The notes under the pieces were generated by a model. It was given only the letters and a program-made list of their open reading frames with translations. It searched no databases and had not been told where the DNA came from. This document shows positions 27,341 to 37,060 of a stretch of 64,000 nt of DNA, piece by piece. The stretch comes from Mesonia sp. K7. GTDB taxonomy: Bacteria; Bacteroidota; Bacteroidia; Flavobacteriales; Flavobacteriaceae. The number at the start of each line of letters is the position of its first letter. The stretch's first letter is position 1. The position numbers and the translations under genes are program-made. The stretch covers positions 62,001 to 126,000 of the forward strand of contig NZ_QKQV01000006.1 of NCBI RefSeq assembly GCF_003233725.1, written 5' to 3'.

Positions 27341-29414
27341 AAAAGATATATCCCAAATAACACTAAAAAAGATTGATTCTTCTACTTCAACTAAGAAAGA
27401 ATCTTCTTTCGATGACATCAAAAATTTAGACCATCTTAATTTCGTTGCAGGAATTTCTCCTTATTTACGTGGTCCTTACAGCACGATGTACGTCAAAAGA
27501 CCTTGGACGATCCGCCAATATGCCGGTTTTTCGACTGCCGAAGAAAGCAATGCTTTTTACCGCAGAAATCTAGCGGCAGGTCAAAAAGGTTTATCAATTG
27601 CTTTCGATTTGGCAACACACCGGGGTTATGACAGCGACCACGAAAGAGTAGTTGGTGATGTTGGTAAGGCAGGTGTAGCCATCGATTCGGTTGAAGATAT
27701 GAAAGTGCTTTTTGATCAGATTCCGTTAGATAAAATGTCAGTTTCCATGACGATGAACGGAGCCGTTTTACCCATTATGGCATTTTATATTGTCGCTGCA
27801 GAAGAACAAGGCGTTACGCCAGCACAATTGGCAGGAACCATTCAAAATGACATTCTCAAAGAGTTTATGGTGCGAAACACCTACATCTATCCGCCAAAAC
27901 CTTCCATGAAAATCATTTCAGATATTTTTGAGTATACCTCGCAAAATATGCCGAAATTCAACAGCATCAGTATTTCGGGTTACCACATGCAAGAAGCTGG
28001 AGCAACGCCAGAAATAGAACTGGCTTATACGCTTGCCGACGGACTCGAATATATCCGTAAAGGAATTGAAGCCGGAATGGACATCGATACCTTCGCTCCT
28101 CGCCTATCATTTTTCTGGGCGATTGGGATGGATCACTTTCGTGAAATTGCCAAGATGCGTGCTGCCAGAATGTTATGGGCAAAAATTGTGACACAATTTA
28201 ACCCAAAAAACAAAAAATCCTTGGCATTGCGAACGCATTGCCAAACCAGTGGTTGGAGTTTGACCGAGCAAGATCCGTTTAACAATGTGGCACGAACTTC
28301 TATCGAAGCAACGGCTGCTGCTTTCGGCGGAACCCAAAGTTTGCATACCAATGCCTTGGACGAAGCCATCGCTTTACCAACCGATTTTTCGGCTCGTATT
28401 GCGAGAAATACACAATTGTATCTACAAGACGAAACCATGATCACCAAAACGGTCGATCCTTGGGCAGGAAGTTATTTCGTTGAAAAACTAACTGACGAAA
28501 TGATGCAAAAAGCTTGGAAATTGATTGAGGAAGTCGAAGAATTGGGCGGAATGACCAAAGCCATCGAAAAAGGAATTCCGAAACTAAGAATTGAAGAAGC
28601 TGCGGCTAAAAAACAAGCCAAAATCGATAGCAATCGAGATGTCATTGTAGGTGTGAATAAATACCGTTTGGAAAAAGAAGATCCGATTGTAACGCTTGAA
28701 GTAGATAATCAAACCGTACGAAAACAACAAATCGAACGATTAGAACACATCAAAGCCACAAGAGATAACGAAAAAGTCAATCAAGCTTTGACGGAATTAA
28801 CACAAGCTGCTGAAAAAGAATCCGGAAATTTATTAGCTTTAGCAGTAAATGCCGCAAGAGAAAGAGCAACGTTGGGCGAAATCAGCGATGCATTAGAGAA
28901 AGTTTATGGCAGGTATAAAGCACAAATCAAATCATTTAGTGGCGTGTATAGCAGAGAATTAAACCAAGATCCATCGTTTGAAAAGGCAAAAGCCTTAGCA
29001 AACGAATTTGCCGAAAAAGAAGGTCGTCGACCAAGAATTATGATTGCCAAAATGGGACAAGACGGTCACGATCGTGGTGCAAAAGTAGTGGCGACAGGTT
29101 ATGCCGATGTTGGTTTTGATGTCGATATTGGTCCGCTTTTCCAAACCCCAGAAGAAGCCGCCAAACAAGCGGTAGAAAATGACGTGCATATTTTAGGAGT
29201 TTCCTCTTTAGCAGCAGGACATAAAACTTTGGTTCCGCAAGTGATTGAAGAACTTAAAAAGTACGGTCGCGAAGATATTATGGTGATTGTAGGTGGAGTT
29301 ATCCCGTCGGCAGATTATGAGTACTTGTTTGATGCAGGAGCGGTTGCTGTTTTTGGACCTGGCACTAAAATCAGTGAAGCGGCCATTCAGATTTTAGAGA
29401 TTTTGATTGATTAA
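27333..29414 (+). CDS. mutB: Methylmalonyl-CoA mutase, large subunit
   Basis: The 693-residue catalytic subunit carries a TIM barrel with [20 protein letters not shown] (20 residues), [12 protein letters not shown], and the active-site region [19 protein letters not shown], then a C-terminal B12 domain. The cobalamin-binding motif DGHDRG lies near residue 575 and [17 protein letters not shown] follow. Length matches E. coli ScpA (714). It overlaps the small-subunit gene by 8 nt, giving the heterodimer. The downstream SRPBCC and SDR genes may belong to the same transcript. No epimerase gene lies in the window. Confidence 0.96.
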   Translation: MSRKDISQITLKKIDSSTSTKKESSFDDIKNLDHLNFVAGISPYLRGPYSTMYVKRPWTIRQYAGFSTAEESNAFYRRNLAAGQKGLSIAFDLATHRGYDSDHERVVGDVGKAGVAIDSVEDMKVLFDQIPLDKMSVSMTMNGAVLPIMAFYIVAAEEQGVTPAQLAGTIQNDILKEFMVRNTYIYPPKPSMKIISDIFEYTSQNMPKFNSISISGYHMQEAGATPEIELAYTLADGLEYIRKGIEAGMDIDTFAPRLSFFWAIGMDHFREIAKMRAARMLWAKIVTQFNPKNKKSLALRTHCQTSGWSLTEQDPFNNVARTSIEATAAAFGGTQSLHTNALDEAIALPTDFSARIARNTQLYLQDETMITKTVDPWAGSYFVEKLTDEMMQKAWKLIEEVEELGGMTKAIEKGIPKLRIEEAAAKKQAKIDSNRDVIVGVNKYRLEKEDPIVTLEVDNQTVRKQQIERLEHIKATRDNEKVNQALTELTQAAEKESGNLLALAVNAARERATLGEISDALEKVYGRYKAQIKSFSGVYSRELNQDPSFEKAKALANEFAEKEGRRPRIMIAKMGQDGHDRGAKVVATGYADVGFDVDIGPLFQTPEEAAKQAVENDVHILGVSSLAAGHKTLVPQVIEELKKYGREDIMVIVGGVIPSADYEYLFDAGAVAVFGPGTKISEAAIQILEILID

Positions 29415-29423
29415 AACTCTTTT

Positions 29424-29900
29424 ATGAGAACCATTATTCTCGAAACTATCATAAACGCCCCAATAGAAAGAGTGTTTGATTTAGCTAGAAGCATAGATCT
29501 TCATAAACTATCTACAAAAGGCACAAACGAAGAAGCAATTGCTGGCAAAACAAGTGGACTTATTGAACTAGGAGAAACTGTAACTTGGAGAGCAAAACAT
29601 TTTGGAATATATCAAAATCTATGTGTAGTAGTTACTGATTATAAAAAACCTTATCTTTTTGTAGACAAAATGACTAAAGGTGCTTTTTCTTCAATGAAAC
29701 ATATTCATCGCTTTGAGGGAATTAAAGACAATAAGACTAGAATGATTGACCGTTTCACTTTTGAGGCACCACTTGGATTCGTGGGTAAAATTGTAGAAAG
29801 CCTTTTTTTAGAATCCTATATGAGAAAGTTTCTCACCGAGAAAAACAAAGAGTTAAAAACTGTTGCCGAAGGAAATGAATGGCAAGAAATTTTAAAATAA
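29424..29900 (+). CDS. SRPBCC family protein
   Basis: The 158-residue protein has the START/SRPBCC lipid-binding fold pattern. It opens with ILETIINAPIERVFDLAR, has GLIELGETVTWRAKHFG near 60-75, DKMTKGAFSSMKHIHRFE near 90-107 and a C-terminal helix LGFVGKIVESLFLESYMRKF (20 residues). Such proteins bind hydrophobic ligands or act as cyclases; no catalytic residue is evident. It lies 9 nt after mutB and 16 nt before the SDR gene, probably on the same transcript. Confidence 0.75.
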   Translation: MRTIILETIINAPIERVFDLARSIDLHKLSTKGTNEEAIAGKTSGLIELGETVTWRAKHFGIYQNLCVVVTDYKKPYLFVDKMTKGAFSSMKHIHRFEGIKDNKTRMIDRFTFEAPLGFVGKIVESLFLESYMRKFLTEKNKELKTVAEGNEWQEILK

Positions 29901-29916
29901 CTTCTAATTAACAAAA

Positions 29917-30798
29917 ATGAACTACACTCAAAAAATGTTACGTGATGACGCTTTACGCGGAAAAAATATTGTGGTAACTGGAGGCGGAAGTGGTCTCGGT
30001 AAAACCATGACCAAATACTTTCTTGAACTCGGCGCTCAAGTCGCTATTACTTCGCGTAACCTCAAAAAATTAGAAACCACCGTTGAAGAGTTGGAAAAAG
30101 AAACTGGCGGAGAATGTTTTGCGATACAGTGTGATGTTCGTAATTACGATGAAGTTGAAAAAATGCGTGACGAAGCTATCAGTAAAATGGGAAGTGTAGA
30201 TGTTTTATTGAACAATGCTGCAGGTAACTTCATCTCTCCTACCGAACGCTTGTCTTCCAACGCTTTCGATACCATTATCGATATTGTTTTAAAAGGAACT
30301 AAAAACTGCACCCTTGCTTTTGGAAAACATTGGATAGATCAAAAAGAAAACAATAAAACCGTTTTAAATATTGTAACCACTTACGCTTGGACAGGCTCTG
30401 CCTATGTAGTTCCCTCGGCAACAGCAAAAGCAGGCGTTTTGGCGATGACACGCTCGTTAGCAGTAGAATGGGCAAAATATGGCATTCGCTTTAATGCCAT
30501 TGCTCCTGGACCATTTCCTACCAAAGGTGCTTGGGACAGACTTTTACCTGGCGATTTAAAAGATAAGTTTGACTTAGCTAAAAAAGTTCCGTTACAACGA
30601 GTGGGCGAACACCAAGAGTTGGCTAACCTTGCCGCATATCTGGTTTCTGATTTTTCGACGTATGTCAACGGCGAAGTGATTACCATTGATGGTGGTGAAT
30701 GGTTGAAAGGTGCGGGCCAGTTTAATTTGTTGGAAGCTATTCCAGAAGAACTTTGGGATCAATTAGAACAGATGATAAAAGCAAAAAAGAATGCTTAA
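29917..30798 (+). CDS. SDR-family reductase related to 2,4-dienoyl-CoA reductase
   Basis: The 293-residue protein is a classical Rossmann dehydrogenase: cofactor motif TGGGSGLGKT (about 21-30) and NNAAGNF (about 97-103). Its active-site region VVPSATAKAGVLAMTRSLA has Ser where most SDRs have the catalytic Tyr of YxxxK, as in mitochondrial and peroxisomal 2,4-dienoyl-CoA reductases, whose sequence PSASAKAGV is very similar. The FNAIAPGPFPTKGAWDRL region also matches that group. The likely job is reduction of 2,4-dienoyl-CoA during breakdown of unsaturated fatty acids, consistent with the neighbouring propionyl-CoA-type metabolism. Substrate is inferred. Confidence 0.82.
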   Translation: MNYTQKMLRDDALRGKNIVVTGGGSGLGKTMTKYFLELGAQVAITSRNLKKLETTVEELEKETGGECFAIQCDVRNYDEVEKMRDEAISKMGSVDVLLNNAAGNFISPTERLSSNAFDTIIDIVLKGTKNCTLAFGKHWIDQKENNKTVLNIVTTYAWTGSAYVVPSATAKAGVLAMTRSLAVEWAKYGIRFNAIAPGPFPTKGAWDRLLPGDLKDKFDLAKKVPLQRVGEHQELANLAAYLVSDFSTYVNGEVITIDGGEWLKGAGQFNLLEAIPEELWDQLEQMIKAKKNA

Positions 30799-30903
30799 TT
30801 CTTCATTTAGCATAAGTTCTTAACATTTGCAACTACTGTTAACAAGTTTCATTTTCTTTTGCGATAATATATTGTATTTTTACTCCAAAAAGTAAGCAAA
30901 TTG

Positions 30904-31671
30904 ATGGGTAAAATAATTGCAATTGCAAATCAAAAAGGTGGCGTAGGCAAAACTACCACTGCAGTAAACCTTGCAGCCTCGTTGGGTGTTTTAGAAAAAA
31001 AAGTATTGTTGATTGATGCCGATCCACAAGCAAATGCTAGTTCTGGTTTGGGTATAGATGTAGAAAGTGTTGAATATGGAACCTACCAAATTTTAGAGCA
31101 CACCATAAAACCCGAAGAAGCTATTATTGCCACCGATTCTCCTAATTTAGACATCATTCCAGCCCATATCGACTTGGTAGCGATCGAAATAGAACTCGTC
31201 GATCAAGACGAACGCGAATTAATGCTCAAAAAGGCGATACTTCCGCTTAAAGCGAAGTATGATTATATTTTAATCGATTGTGCCCCGTCATTGGGGTTAC
31301 TAACACTCAACGCCTTAACTTCTGCCGATGCGGTGATTATCCCCATTCAATGTGAGTATTTTGCCTTGGAAGGTTTAGGAAAATTGCTCAACACCATCAA
31401 AAGTGTACAAAAAATACATAACCCAGATTTAGATATCGAAGGTTTATTGCTCACGATGTACGATTCTCGTTTACGCCTATCGAACCAAGTGGTAGAAGAA
31501 GTCAAAAAACACTTTGACCAGATGGTTTTTAAAACAATTATTCAGCGAAATGTACGTTTGAGTGAGGCGCCAAGTTTTGGAGAAACCATTATCAATTACG
31601 ATGCAACTAGTAAAGGAGCTTCAAATTACTTAAATTTGGCAGAAGAAATTATCAATAAAAACAAATCATAA
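30904..31671 (+). CDS. parA: Chromosome partitioning ATPase ParA
   Basis: The 255-residue protein (start at ATG 30904, one codon after an in-frame TTG) is a Walker-type ParA/Soj. The deviant P-loop is KGGVGKTT (about 11-18). It also has VLLIDADPQANASSGLG, IDCAPSLGLLTLNAL and SEAPSFG. It binds nucleoid DNA nonspecifically when ATP-bound and pulls the ParB-parS complex. Its stop overlaps the parB start by 1 nt. It begins a set of tightly packed genes running to lepB and beyond. Confidence 0.93.
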   Translation: MGKIIAIANQKGGVGKTTTAVNLAASLGVLEKKVLLIDADPQANASSGLGIDVESVEYGTYQILEHTIKPEEAIIATDSPNLDIIPAHIDLVAIEIELVDQDERELMLKKAILPLKAKYDYILIDCAPSLGLLTLNALTSADAVIIPIQCEYFALEGLGKLLNTIKSVQKIHNPDLDIEGLLLTMYDSRLRLSNQVVEEVKKHFDQMVFKTIIQRNVRLSEAPSFGETIINYDATSKGASNYLNLAEEIINKNKS

Positions 31672-32573
31672 TGGCAAAAGCCACAAAAAAGCAAGCTTTA
31701 GGAAGAGGGTTATCCGCACTTTTAAAAGATCCTGAAAACGATATCAAGTCAGCTCAGGATAAAAACGCAGATAAAGTAGTCGGAAATATTGTTGAACTTG
31801 ATTTAGCTGCTATTGAAGTCAATCCGTTTCAACCACGTACGAGTTTTAACGAAGAAGCTTTGGAAGAACTCGCTACTTCTATCAAAGAATTAGGTGTCAT
31901 TCAGCCAATTACGGTTCGCAAGATCGATTTTAATAAATACCAATTGGTTTCGGGAGAAAGACGTTTTAGAGCTTCTAAATTAGTCGGACTCAAAACGATT
32001 CCTGCCTATATCAGAATTGCCAACGACCAAGAGTCGCTAGAAATGGCTTTGGTTGAAAACATACAACGTCAAGATTTAGATCCTATCGAAATTGCCATGT
32101 CTTACCAACGTTTGATCGATGAAATCAACTTGACCCAAGAACAAATGAGTGATCGTATTGGTAAAAACCGTTCGACCATCGCCAATTATTTGCGTCTGCT
32201 GAAATTAGACCCTATCATCCAAACCGGAATGCGTGATGGCTTTTTATCGATGGGGCACGGAAGAGCACTCATCAACATCAATGATGCTGATGCGCAATTG
32301 GAAATATACGAAAAAGTACTTTCAGATTCACTCTCGGTAAGAGAAACTGAAAAGTTGGTAAAAAGTTGGCACGAAAAAAAATCTGGAAATAAGAAATCAT
32401 CAACGGTAACTGTTCCTACGAAAGTAAAAAAATCGATGAAAGAATTTTCTGACTACTTCGGGGCAAAAGTCGATGTGAAAGTCACCAAAAAAGGTGCTGG
32501 AAAAATTATTGTTCCGTTCTCTTCTGAAGAAGATTTTGAGCGACTAACCAAACTCATTAAAGGTGAAGCCTAA
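31671..32573 (+). CDS. parB: Chromosome partitioning protein ParB
   Basis: The 300-residue protein has LGRGLSALL near the N-terminus, the ParB CTPase domain with NPFQPR, LVSGERRFRASKLVG (GERRxRA motif, about 106-114) and ENIQRQDLDPIEIAM. A helix-turn-helix follows with TQEQMSDRIGKNRSTIANYL, then a C-terminal dimerisation region. It starts 1 nt from parA's stop and overlaps DUF5683 by 11 nt. I looked for a near-perfect parS palindrome (TGTTnCACGTGnAACA-like) in and around parAB and did not see one; a systematic search is required. Confidence 0.92.
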   Translation: MAKATKKQALGRGLSALLKDPENDIKSAQDKNADKVVGNIVELDLAAIEVNPFQPRTSFNEEALEELATSIKELGVIQPITVRKIDFNKYQLVSGERRFRASKLVGLKTIPAYIRIANDQESLEMALVENIQRQDLDPIEIAMSYQRLIDEINLTQEQMSDRIGKNRSTIANYLRLLKLDPIIQTGMRDGFLSMGHGRALININDADAQLEIYEKVLSDSLSVRETEKLVKSWHEKKSGNKKSSTVTVPTKVKKSMKEFSDYFGAKVDVKVTKKGAGKIIVPFSSEEDFERLTKLIKGEA

Positions 32574-33147
32574 GTTTTTATTTCTTTTTTTAACTTTCTT
32601 ACTCGCCGGAAATTGGCTTTCTGCGCAAAGCGATAGTCTAGAAGTAAAACAAAATAAAGTGAAAATAAAAAAGGAGGAGGTTGTTCTAGAAGAATATGAT
32701 CCTTTAGCGCCCTCAAAAGCAGCTTTTTACTCTGCAGTTTTACCTGGACTGGGACAAGCCTACACCAAAAAATACTGGAAAATACCATTGGTTTATGCAG
32801 GCCTTGGAGCAGGTGTTTATTTCTATATAGATAACAATAATAAATACCACGAAATAAGAGATATTTACAAAAGAAGGCTTGCTGGATATGAAGACGACAA
32901 GTATCAAGGTATTTTTACCAATCAAAACTTGATTGACGGACAGAGAGAATATCAGCGGAACAAGGAAATCTCACTTTTATTTACCATTGGTTGGTACATC
33001 ATCAATATTATAGACGCCAACGTTACGGCTCATTTACAGCAGTTTAATGTCGGTGAAAATTTAAGTTTACGACCACAAATGCAATATGACGAGATTTCTG
33101 GAAACCCAAATTTCGGTTTATCTTTAAATTTTAATATCAGTAAATGA
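32563..33147 (+). CDS. DUF5683 domain-containing membrane protein
   Basis: The 194-residue protein has a signal peptide (cleavage after LSAQ, about residue 21) and a linker. The DUF5683 core follows: APSKAAFYSAVLPGLGQAYT, KKYWKIPLVYAGLGAGVYFY (20 residues) and WYIINIIDANVTAHL. Two hydrophobic hairpins are probably membrane inserted. Function is unknown. It overlaps parB by 11 nt and dapB by 4 nt, in the same order as in many Bacteroidota genomes. Confidence 0.85.
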   Translation: MKPKFLFLFLTFLLAGNWLSAQSDSLEVKQNKVKIKKEEVVLEEYDPLAPSKAAFYSAVLPGLGQAYTKKYWKIPLVYAGLGAGVYFYIDNNNKYHEIRDIYKRRLAGYEDDKYQGIFTNQNLIDGQREYQRNKEISLLFTIGWYIINIIDANVTAHLQQFNVGENLSLRPQMQYDEISGNPNFGLSLNFNISK

Positions 33148-33857
33148 AAATAGCACTTTTAGGTTATGGAAGAATGGGAAAAGCCATCGAAGAAATCGCT
33201 TTAGAAAGAGGGCACGAAGTGATCTATAAGACTTCCGAAAATATCCGTGTAAACGAATTTAAAGAAGCAGATGTCGCTATTGATTTTAGTATTCCCGATG
33301 TGGCTTTCAGTAATATTTCCACTTGTATTGAAGCGGGTATTCCTGTAATTTCAGGAACCACAGGTTGGTTAGAAAGATACAAGGATGTGGTTGAGCTTTG
33401 TCAAAAGGAAAAAGGTACTTTTTTGTATGCTTCTAACTTTAGCCTGGGCGTAAATTTGTTTTTTAGTCTCAATGAGTATTTGGCTGATTTGATACAACCT
33501 TACAAGGAATATCAATTAGAATTAGAAGAAATTCACCACACCAAAAAACTCGACCAACCTAGCGGAACCGCAATTACGCTAGCAGAAAATATTATTGAAA
33601 AATCTGCATACAACGACTGGTTTTTAAAAAATAATGAAACAAAATCAGAGAAAAGCATACCTATAGTTGCCAAGCGCATCGAAAATGTTCCTGGAACCCA
33701 CGTTGTATCTTACAATTCTGAAATCGACAGTATAGAAATTAAGCATACCGCACATAATCGTAAAGGTTTTGCGCTCGGAGCAGTAATTGCTGCTGAATAT
33801 GTAAAAGACAGACAAGGCATTTTTACGATGAAAGATGTACTTGGTTTAAAAAATTAA
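33144..33857 (+). CDS. dapB: 4-hydroxy-tetrahydrodipicolinate reductase
   Basis: The 237-residue protein is the DapB enzyme of lysine and diaminopimelate synthesis, reducing 4-hydroxy-tetrahydrodipicolinate with NAD(P)H. It has GYGRMGKA at residues 7-14, GTTGWLE near 75, [11 protein letters not shown] near 100 and the catalytic signature [18 protein letters not shown]. It is shorter than E. coli DapB (273) as in other Bacteroidota. It overlaps DUF5683 by 4 nt and is followed 10 nt later by lepB. Confidence 0.95.
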   Translation: MKIALLGYGRMGKAIEEIALERGHEVIYKTSENIRVNEFKEADVAIDFSIPDVAFSNISTCIEAGIPVISGTTGWLERYKDVVELCQKEKGTFLYASNFSLGVNLFFSLNEYLADLIQPYKEYQLELEEIHHTKKLDQPSGTAITLAENIIEKSAYNDWFLKNNETKSEKSIPIVAKRIENVPGTHVVSYNSEIDSIEIKHTAHNRKGFALGAVIAAEYVKDRQGIFTMKDVLGLKN

Positions 33858-33867
33858 AAATAGCACT

Positions 33868-35442
33868 ATGACAATCTTACAATGGTTTATTTTTTTCTTA
33901 ATCGTACAAATCATTCACGGTTTAGGAACTTGGAAACTTTATAAAGCAGCAGGAAGACAAGCTTGGGAAGCCTTTATCCCGGTTTACAACGCAGTGATTT
34001 TAATGAAAATCATCAACCGACCTTGGTGGTGGACTATCTTACTTTTTTTACCTATTATCAATCTTATTATGTTTCCGGTGGTTTGGGTAGAAACCGTCAG
34101 AAGTTTTGGAAAAAATTCTGTTGCCGATACGTGGTTAACCATACTTACCCTTGGTTTTTATATCTATTACATCAACTACACCCAAGAGCTTAATTATATT
34201 GAGGAAAGAAGTCTTAAACCAAAAACTGAAGTGGGCGAATGGGTAAGTTCAATTTTATTTGCGGTGGTGGCTGCAACCCTTATCCACACCTATTTTATAC
34301 AACCCTTTACCATTCCTACTTCGTCTTTAGAAAAAACATTACTGGTAGGTGACTTCTTGTTTGTAAGCAAATTTCACTATGGCGCAAGAGCACCAAAAAC
34401 CACGGTGGCTTTTCCTATGGTTCACGATACCATCCCAATTTTGGGAATAAAATCCTATACCGATTGGCCACAACTCCCCTATTTTAGATTTCCAGGTTTT
34501 CAAGATATTGAAAGAAATGATATTGTGGTATTTAATTGGCCGACAGATACAGTTCCTTATTTTGGTTATACGGGAAATCAAACTTACATCAAACCTTTAG
34601 ATAAAAAATCAAACTATGTTAAGCGATGTGTCGGAATTCCTGGTGATTCTCTAAAAATTGTTGGCGGAAAGGTTTACATCAATAACCAAGCATTACAATT
34701 ACCAGAAAGAACGAAATTACAATATTCATATGTCGTACAAGGCAAAGGACAAGGCTTTGACTTAAATGCTTTGTATCTCAACTATGGTATTACAGATCCT
34801 GTTGGTTGGTATAACGAAGCCCAAAAGCAATATTATTTTTCGGCAATCGATGACGAAACTATTGAAAGGTTTAAAAATCATCCTAATGTAGCCAGCGTAC
34901 AAAAAATGCTGAAAACTCCAGATGTCAATGACTTTAGAATCTTTCCAAACAGTAAAACTGTCAACGGAAATGCAGATGAGTTTCCTTCAATTTATATTCC
35001 CGAAAAAGGAAAAACAGTGTCGATTACCACAGAAAGTTTGCCTTATTACAAGCGAATTATTGAAGTTTACGAAGGTAGCGAACAAAATATCGAACAAAAC
35101 ATAACGACCAACGGCACACAAGTTTTATTAAACGGAAACCCCATTACGGAATATACGTTCAAACAAAACTACTATTTTATGATGGGTGACAACCGACATA
35201 ACAGTGAAGACAGTCGTTTTTGGGGCTACGTTCCCGAAACCCATATTGTAGGTAAACCCGTTTTTATTTGGATGAGTTGGGATAGCAATGCTACCGGATT
35301 TGCCAATAAAATTCGTTGGGAAAGACTCTTTACCACTGTTGGTGGTGAAGGTCAACCGGTTTCTTATTTCTATTATTTTCTGATTGGTGTCGTCATACTT
35401 ATCGGAGTTAATTTCTTTAGAAAAAGGAAAAAGAACGAGTAA
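33868..35442 (+). CDS. lepB: Signal peptidase I with N-terminal membrane extension
   Basis: The 524-residue protein is longer than E. coli LepB (324). Residues 1-115 form a DUF5684-like membrane region with several hydrophobic segments ([20 protein letters not shown], 20 residues, at the start). The peptidase domain begins at a membrane segment near 125-145 and has [12 protein letters not shown] with the catalytic Ser (about 152). The conserved [10 protein letters not shown] follows with the catalytic Lys near 252, and [16 protein letters not shown] lies near 435. An insertion of roughly 100 residues separates the Lys motif and the last motif, and a C-terminal hydrophobic segment is followed by RKRKKNE. 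Residue 153 is Leu where many family members have Met. Confidence 0.92.
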   Translation: MTILQWFIFFLIVQIIHGLGTWKLYKAAGRQAWEAFIPVYNAVILMKIINRPWWWTILLFLPIINLIMFPVVWVETVRSFGKNSVADTWLTILTLGFYIYYINYTQELNYIEERSLKPKTEVGEWVSSILFAVVAATLIHTYFIQPFTIPTSSLEKTLLVGDFLFVSKFHYGARAPKTTVAFPMVHDTIPILGIKSYTDWPQLPYFRFPGFQDIERNDIVVFNWPTDTVPYFGYTGNQTYIKPLDKKSNYVKRCVGIPGDSLKIVGGKVYINNQALQLPERTKLQYSYVVQGKGQGFDLNALYLNYGITDPVGWYNEAQKQYYFSAIDDETIERFKNHPNVASVQKMLKTPDVNDFRIFPNSKTVNGNADEFPSIYIPEKGKTVSITTESLPYYKRIIEVYEGSEQNIEQNITTNGTQVLLNGNPITEYTFKQNYYFMMGDNRHNSEDSRFWGYVPETHIVGKPVFIWMSWDSNATGFANKIRWERLFTTVGGEGQPVSYFYYFLIGVVILIGVNFFRKRKKNE

Positions 35443-35445
35443 CCT

Positions 35446-36084
35446 ATGGAAATTGTCTTGCAGCCAGCATATTTTGGTTCGATTGCACAATGGGTAGCTT
35501 TCGCGAAAGCAGCTAAAGTTCACTTGGAAGTTTTTGACAATTACCAAAAACAAACCTACCGCAACCGACAGTATATTTATGGTGCCAACGGAAAATTACT
35601 ATTAAACATTCCGATAAAACACAGCAAAAATAACAAAAGACAAAAAACCAACGAAGTAAAAATAGACAACAGTTTTCACTGGCAAACCGTGCATTGGAAA
35701 TCTTTGCAAACTGCCTACAGAACCTCTCCTTTTTTTGAATTTTATGAAGATGAGATTGCTCCGCTTTTTCAAGAAAAATATAAACTTCTAATCGATTTTA
35801 ACTTGGCTTGTCAAGAAGTAGTTTTAGAAGCTTTGCAATTGGAAAAAAAAATGGAGCATACAGCAACTTACCAAATAGAGGTCAGTAAACCTTTGGTAGA
35901 TGGTAGAACCCTGATAAACGCAAAAACAAAACACAATTTTGATTTCGAATCTTATCATCAGGTTTTTGCAGATAAACATGGTTTTATAGAAAACCTATCT
36001 ATCTTAGATTTGTTATTTAACGAAGGTCCAAATGCTATAAATTACTTGACAAGTCAAGCCTTTGATGCTATAGAATTCAAATAA
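35446..36084 (+). CDS. WbqC family protein
   Basis: The 212-residue protein matches the WbqC-like family, with LQPAYFGSIAQWVAFAKA at the N-terminus, RQYIYGANGKLLLNIPIKH (19 residues), WQTVHWKSLQTAYRTSPFFE (20 residues) and SILDLLFNEGPNA at the C-terminus. Family members occur in polysaccharide clusters and in Bacteroidota next to lepB; the enzymatic role is uncertain. It starts 4 nt after lepB, so it is in that transcript. The AFAKA segment is encoded by a perfect GCTTTCGCGAAAGC palindrome. Confidence 0.85.
   Translation: MEIVLQPAYFGSIAQWVAFAKAAKVHLEVFDNYQKQTYRNRQYIYGANGKLLLNIPIKHSKNNKRQKTNEVKIDNSFHWQTVHWKSLQTAYRTSPFFEFYEDEIAPLFQEKYKLLIDFNLACQEVVLEALQLEKKMEHTATYQIEVSKPLVDGRTLINAKTKHNFDFESYHQVFADKHGFIENLSILDLLFNEGPNAINYLTSQAFDAIEFK
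35497..35510. repeat. Perfect GCTTTCGCGAAAGC palindrome inside wbqC
   Basis: A 14-bp perfect palindrome, here encoding Ala-Phe-Ala-Lys. Variants occur at 18657, 19595, 19987, 22438, 26357, 41917 and 62012, most of them within coding sequences. Confidence 0.6.
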
Positions 36085-36089
36085 ATAAC

Positions 36090-37010
36090 ATGAAAGATAC
36101 GCTTGTAAAAGTTCTCTTTTTTGTGATTATCCTTGTGAGTTTACTTGGCTTTTTTACAAGTGCAATGGCTTTAATCGCGGGTGTTTTGTTTACCCTGTTT
36201 TTTGGAAACCCCTATCAAGAATACACTAAAAAAGCTTTTAAGCTTTTTCTGAAAATTGCGATCATCGGTTTAGGCTTTGGAATGTTTTTTAAAGAAACCC
36301 TCAAAACCAGCAAAGAAGCTTTTATCATTACGGTAATCTCAATTTTTCTGACCATAACCATAGGTCTATTGCTAACCAAAGCTTTGAGGTTAGAGAAAAA
36401 ATTAGGCTACCTCATTTCTTCAGGCACTGCTATTTGTGGTGGAAGTGCTATAGCGGCAATTTCTCCTATTATCAATGCCAAGGGAAAAAACATTAGCCTA
36501 GCTTTGGGTATTGTTTTTTTGTTGAATTCGATAGCCTTATTACTATTTCCCAGTGTTGGCGAATGGCTAGACTTAACACAAGAGCAGTTTGGTTTATGGT
36601 GTGCGATTGCGATACACGACACCAGCTCTGTTGTTGGAGCCAGTTTAGATTATGGCGAAGAAGCATTAAAGGTAGCCACAACCACCAAATTAGCACGAAC
36701 ACTTTGGATCATACCACTTTCTCTGTTTTCGATGTTCTTGTTTAAAGGTAAAAACAGTAAGATAAAATTTCCTTTTTTTATTCTCTACTTTATTATTGCT
36801 ATTGCCATCAATAGTTATTTTTCTTTACCTAAAGAGCTGACCAATACACTTGTACTTATGGCTAAAAGATTAATGGTTTTAACCCTGTTTTTAGTAGGTC
36901 TGGAAATTTCCGTAAAAGAACTAAAAACCATCGGTCCCAAACCTATTTTACTAGGGCTATCACTATGGATTTTTGTTTCTATATTCTCGTTACTATATAT
37001 TATTTACTAA
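36090..37010 (+). CDS. YeiH family putative sulfate exporter
   Basis: The 306-residue membrane protein has about nine or ten hydrophobic segments and belongs to the YeiH (UPF0324) family. The family signature SSGTAICGGSAIAAISPII (19 residues) is near residue 110 and IAIHDTSSVVGASLDYG near 170. Members are annotated as putative sulfate exporters; the evidence for a substrate is thin. It starts 5 nt after wbqC and is the last gene of the parA-to-yeiH run; a weak 5-bp hairpin after it is not a convincing terminator. Confidence 0.85.
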   Translation: MKDTLVKVLFFVIILVSLLGFFTSAMALIAGVLFTLFFGNPYQEYTKKAFKLFLKIAIIGLGFGMFFKETLKTSKEAFIITVISIFLTITIGLLLTKALRLEKKLGYLISSGTAICGGSAIAAISPIINAKGKNISLALGIVFLLNSIALLLFPSVGEWLDLTQEQFGLWCAIAIHDTSSVVGASLDYGEEALKVATTTKLARTLWIIPLSLFSMFLFKGKNSKIKFPFFILYFIIAIAINSYFSLPKELTNTLVLMAKRLMVLTLFLVGLEISVKELKTIGPKPILLGLSLWIFVSIFSLLYIIY

Positions 37011-37060
37011 TAAAAGTCCCTTCTAAAAAGAGGGAATTTAGAGGTGTGTAAAAATCGTGA

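Noticed and set aside
30799-30903. A parS site near parAB
   Set aside because: No TGTTnCACGTGnAACA-like palindrome was seen by eye; a computed search would be needed.
37011-37060. Terminator after the YeiH-type gene
   Set aside because: The stem is only about 5 bp with an A-rich loop and no T tract, so it is not convincing.
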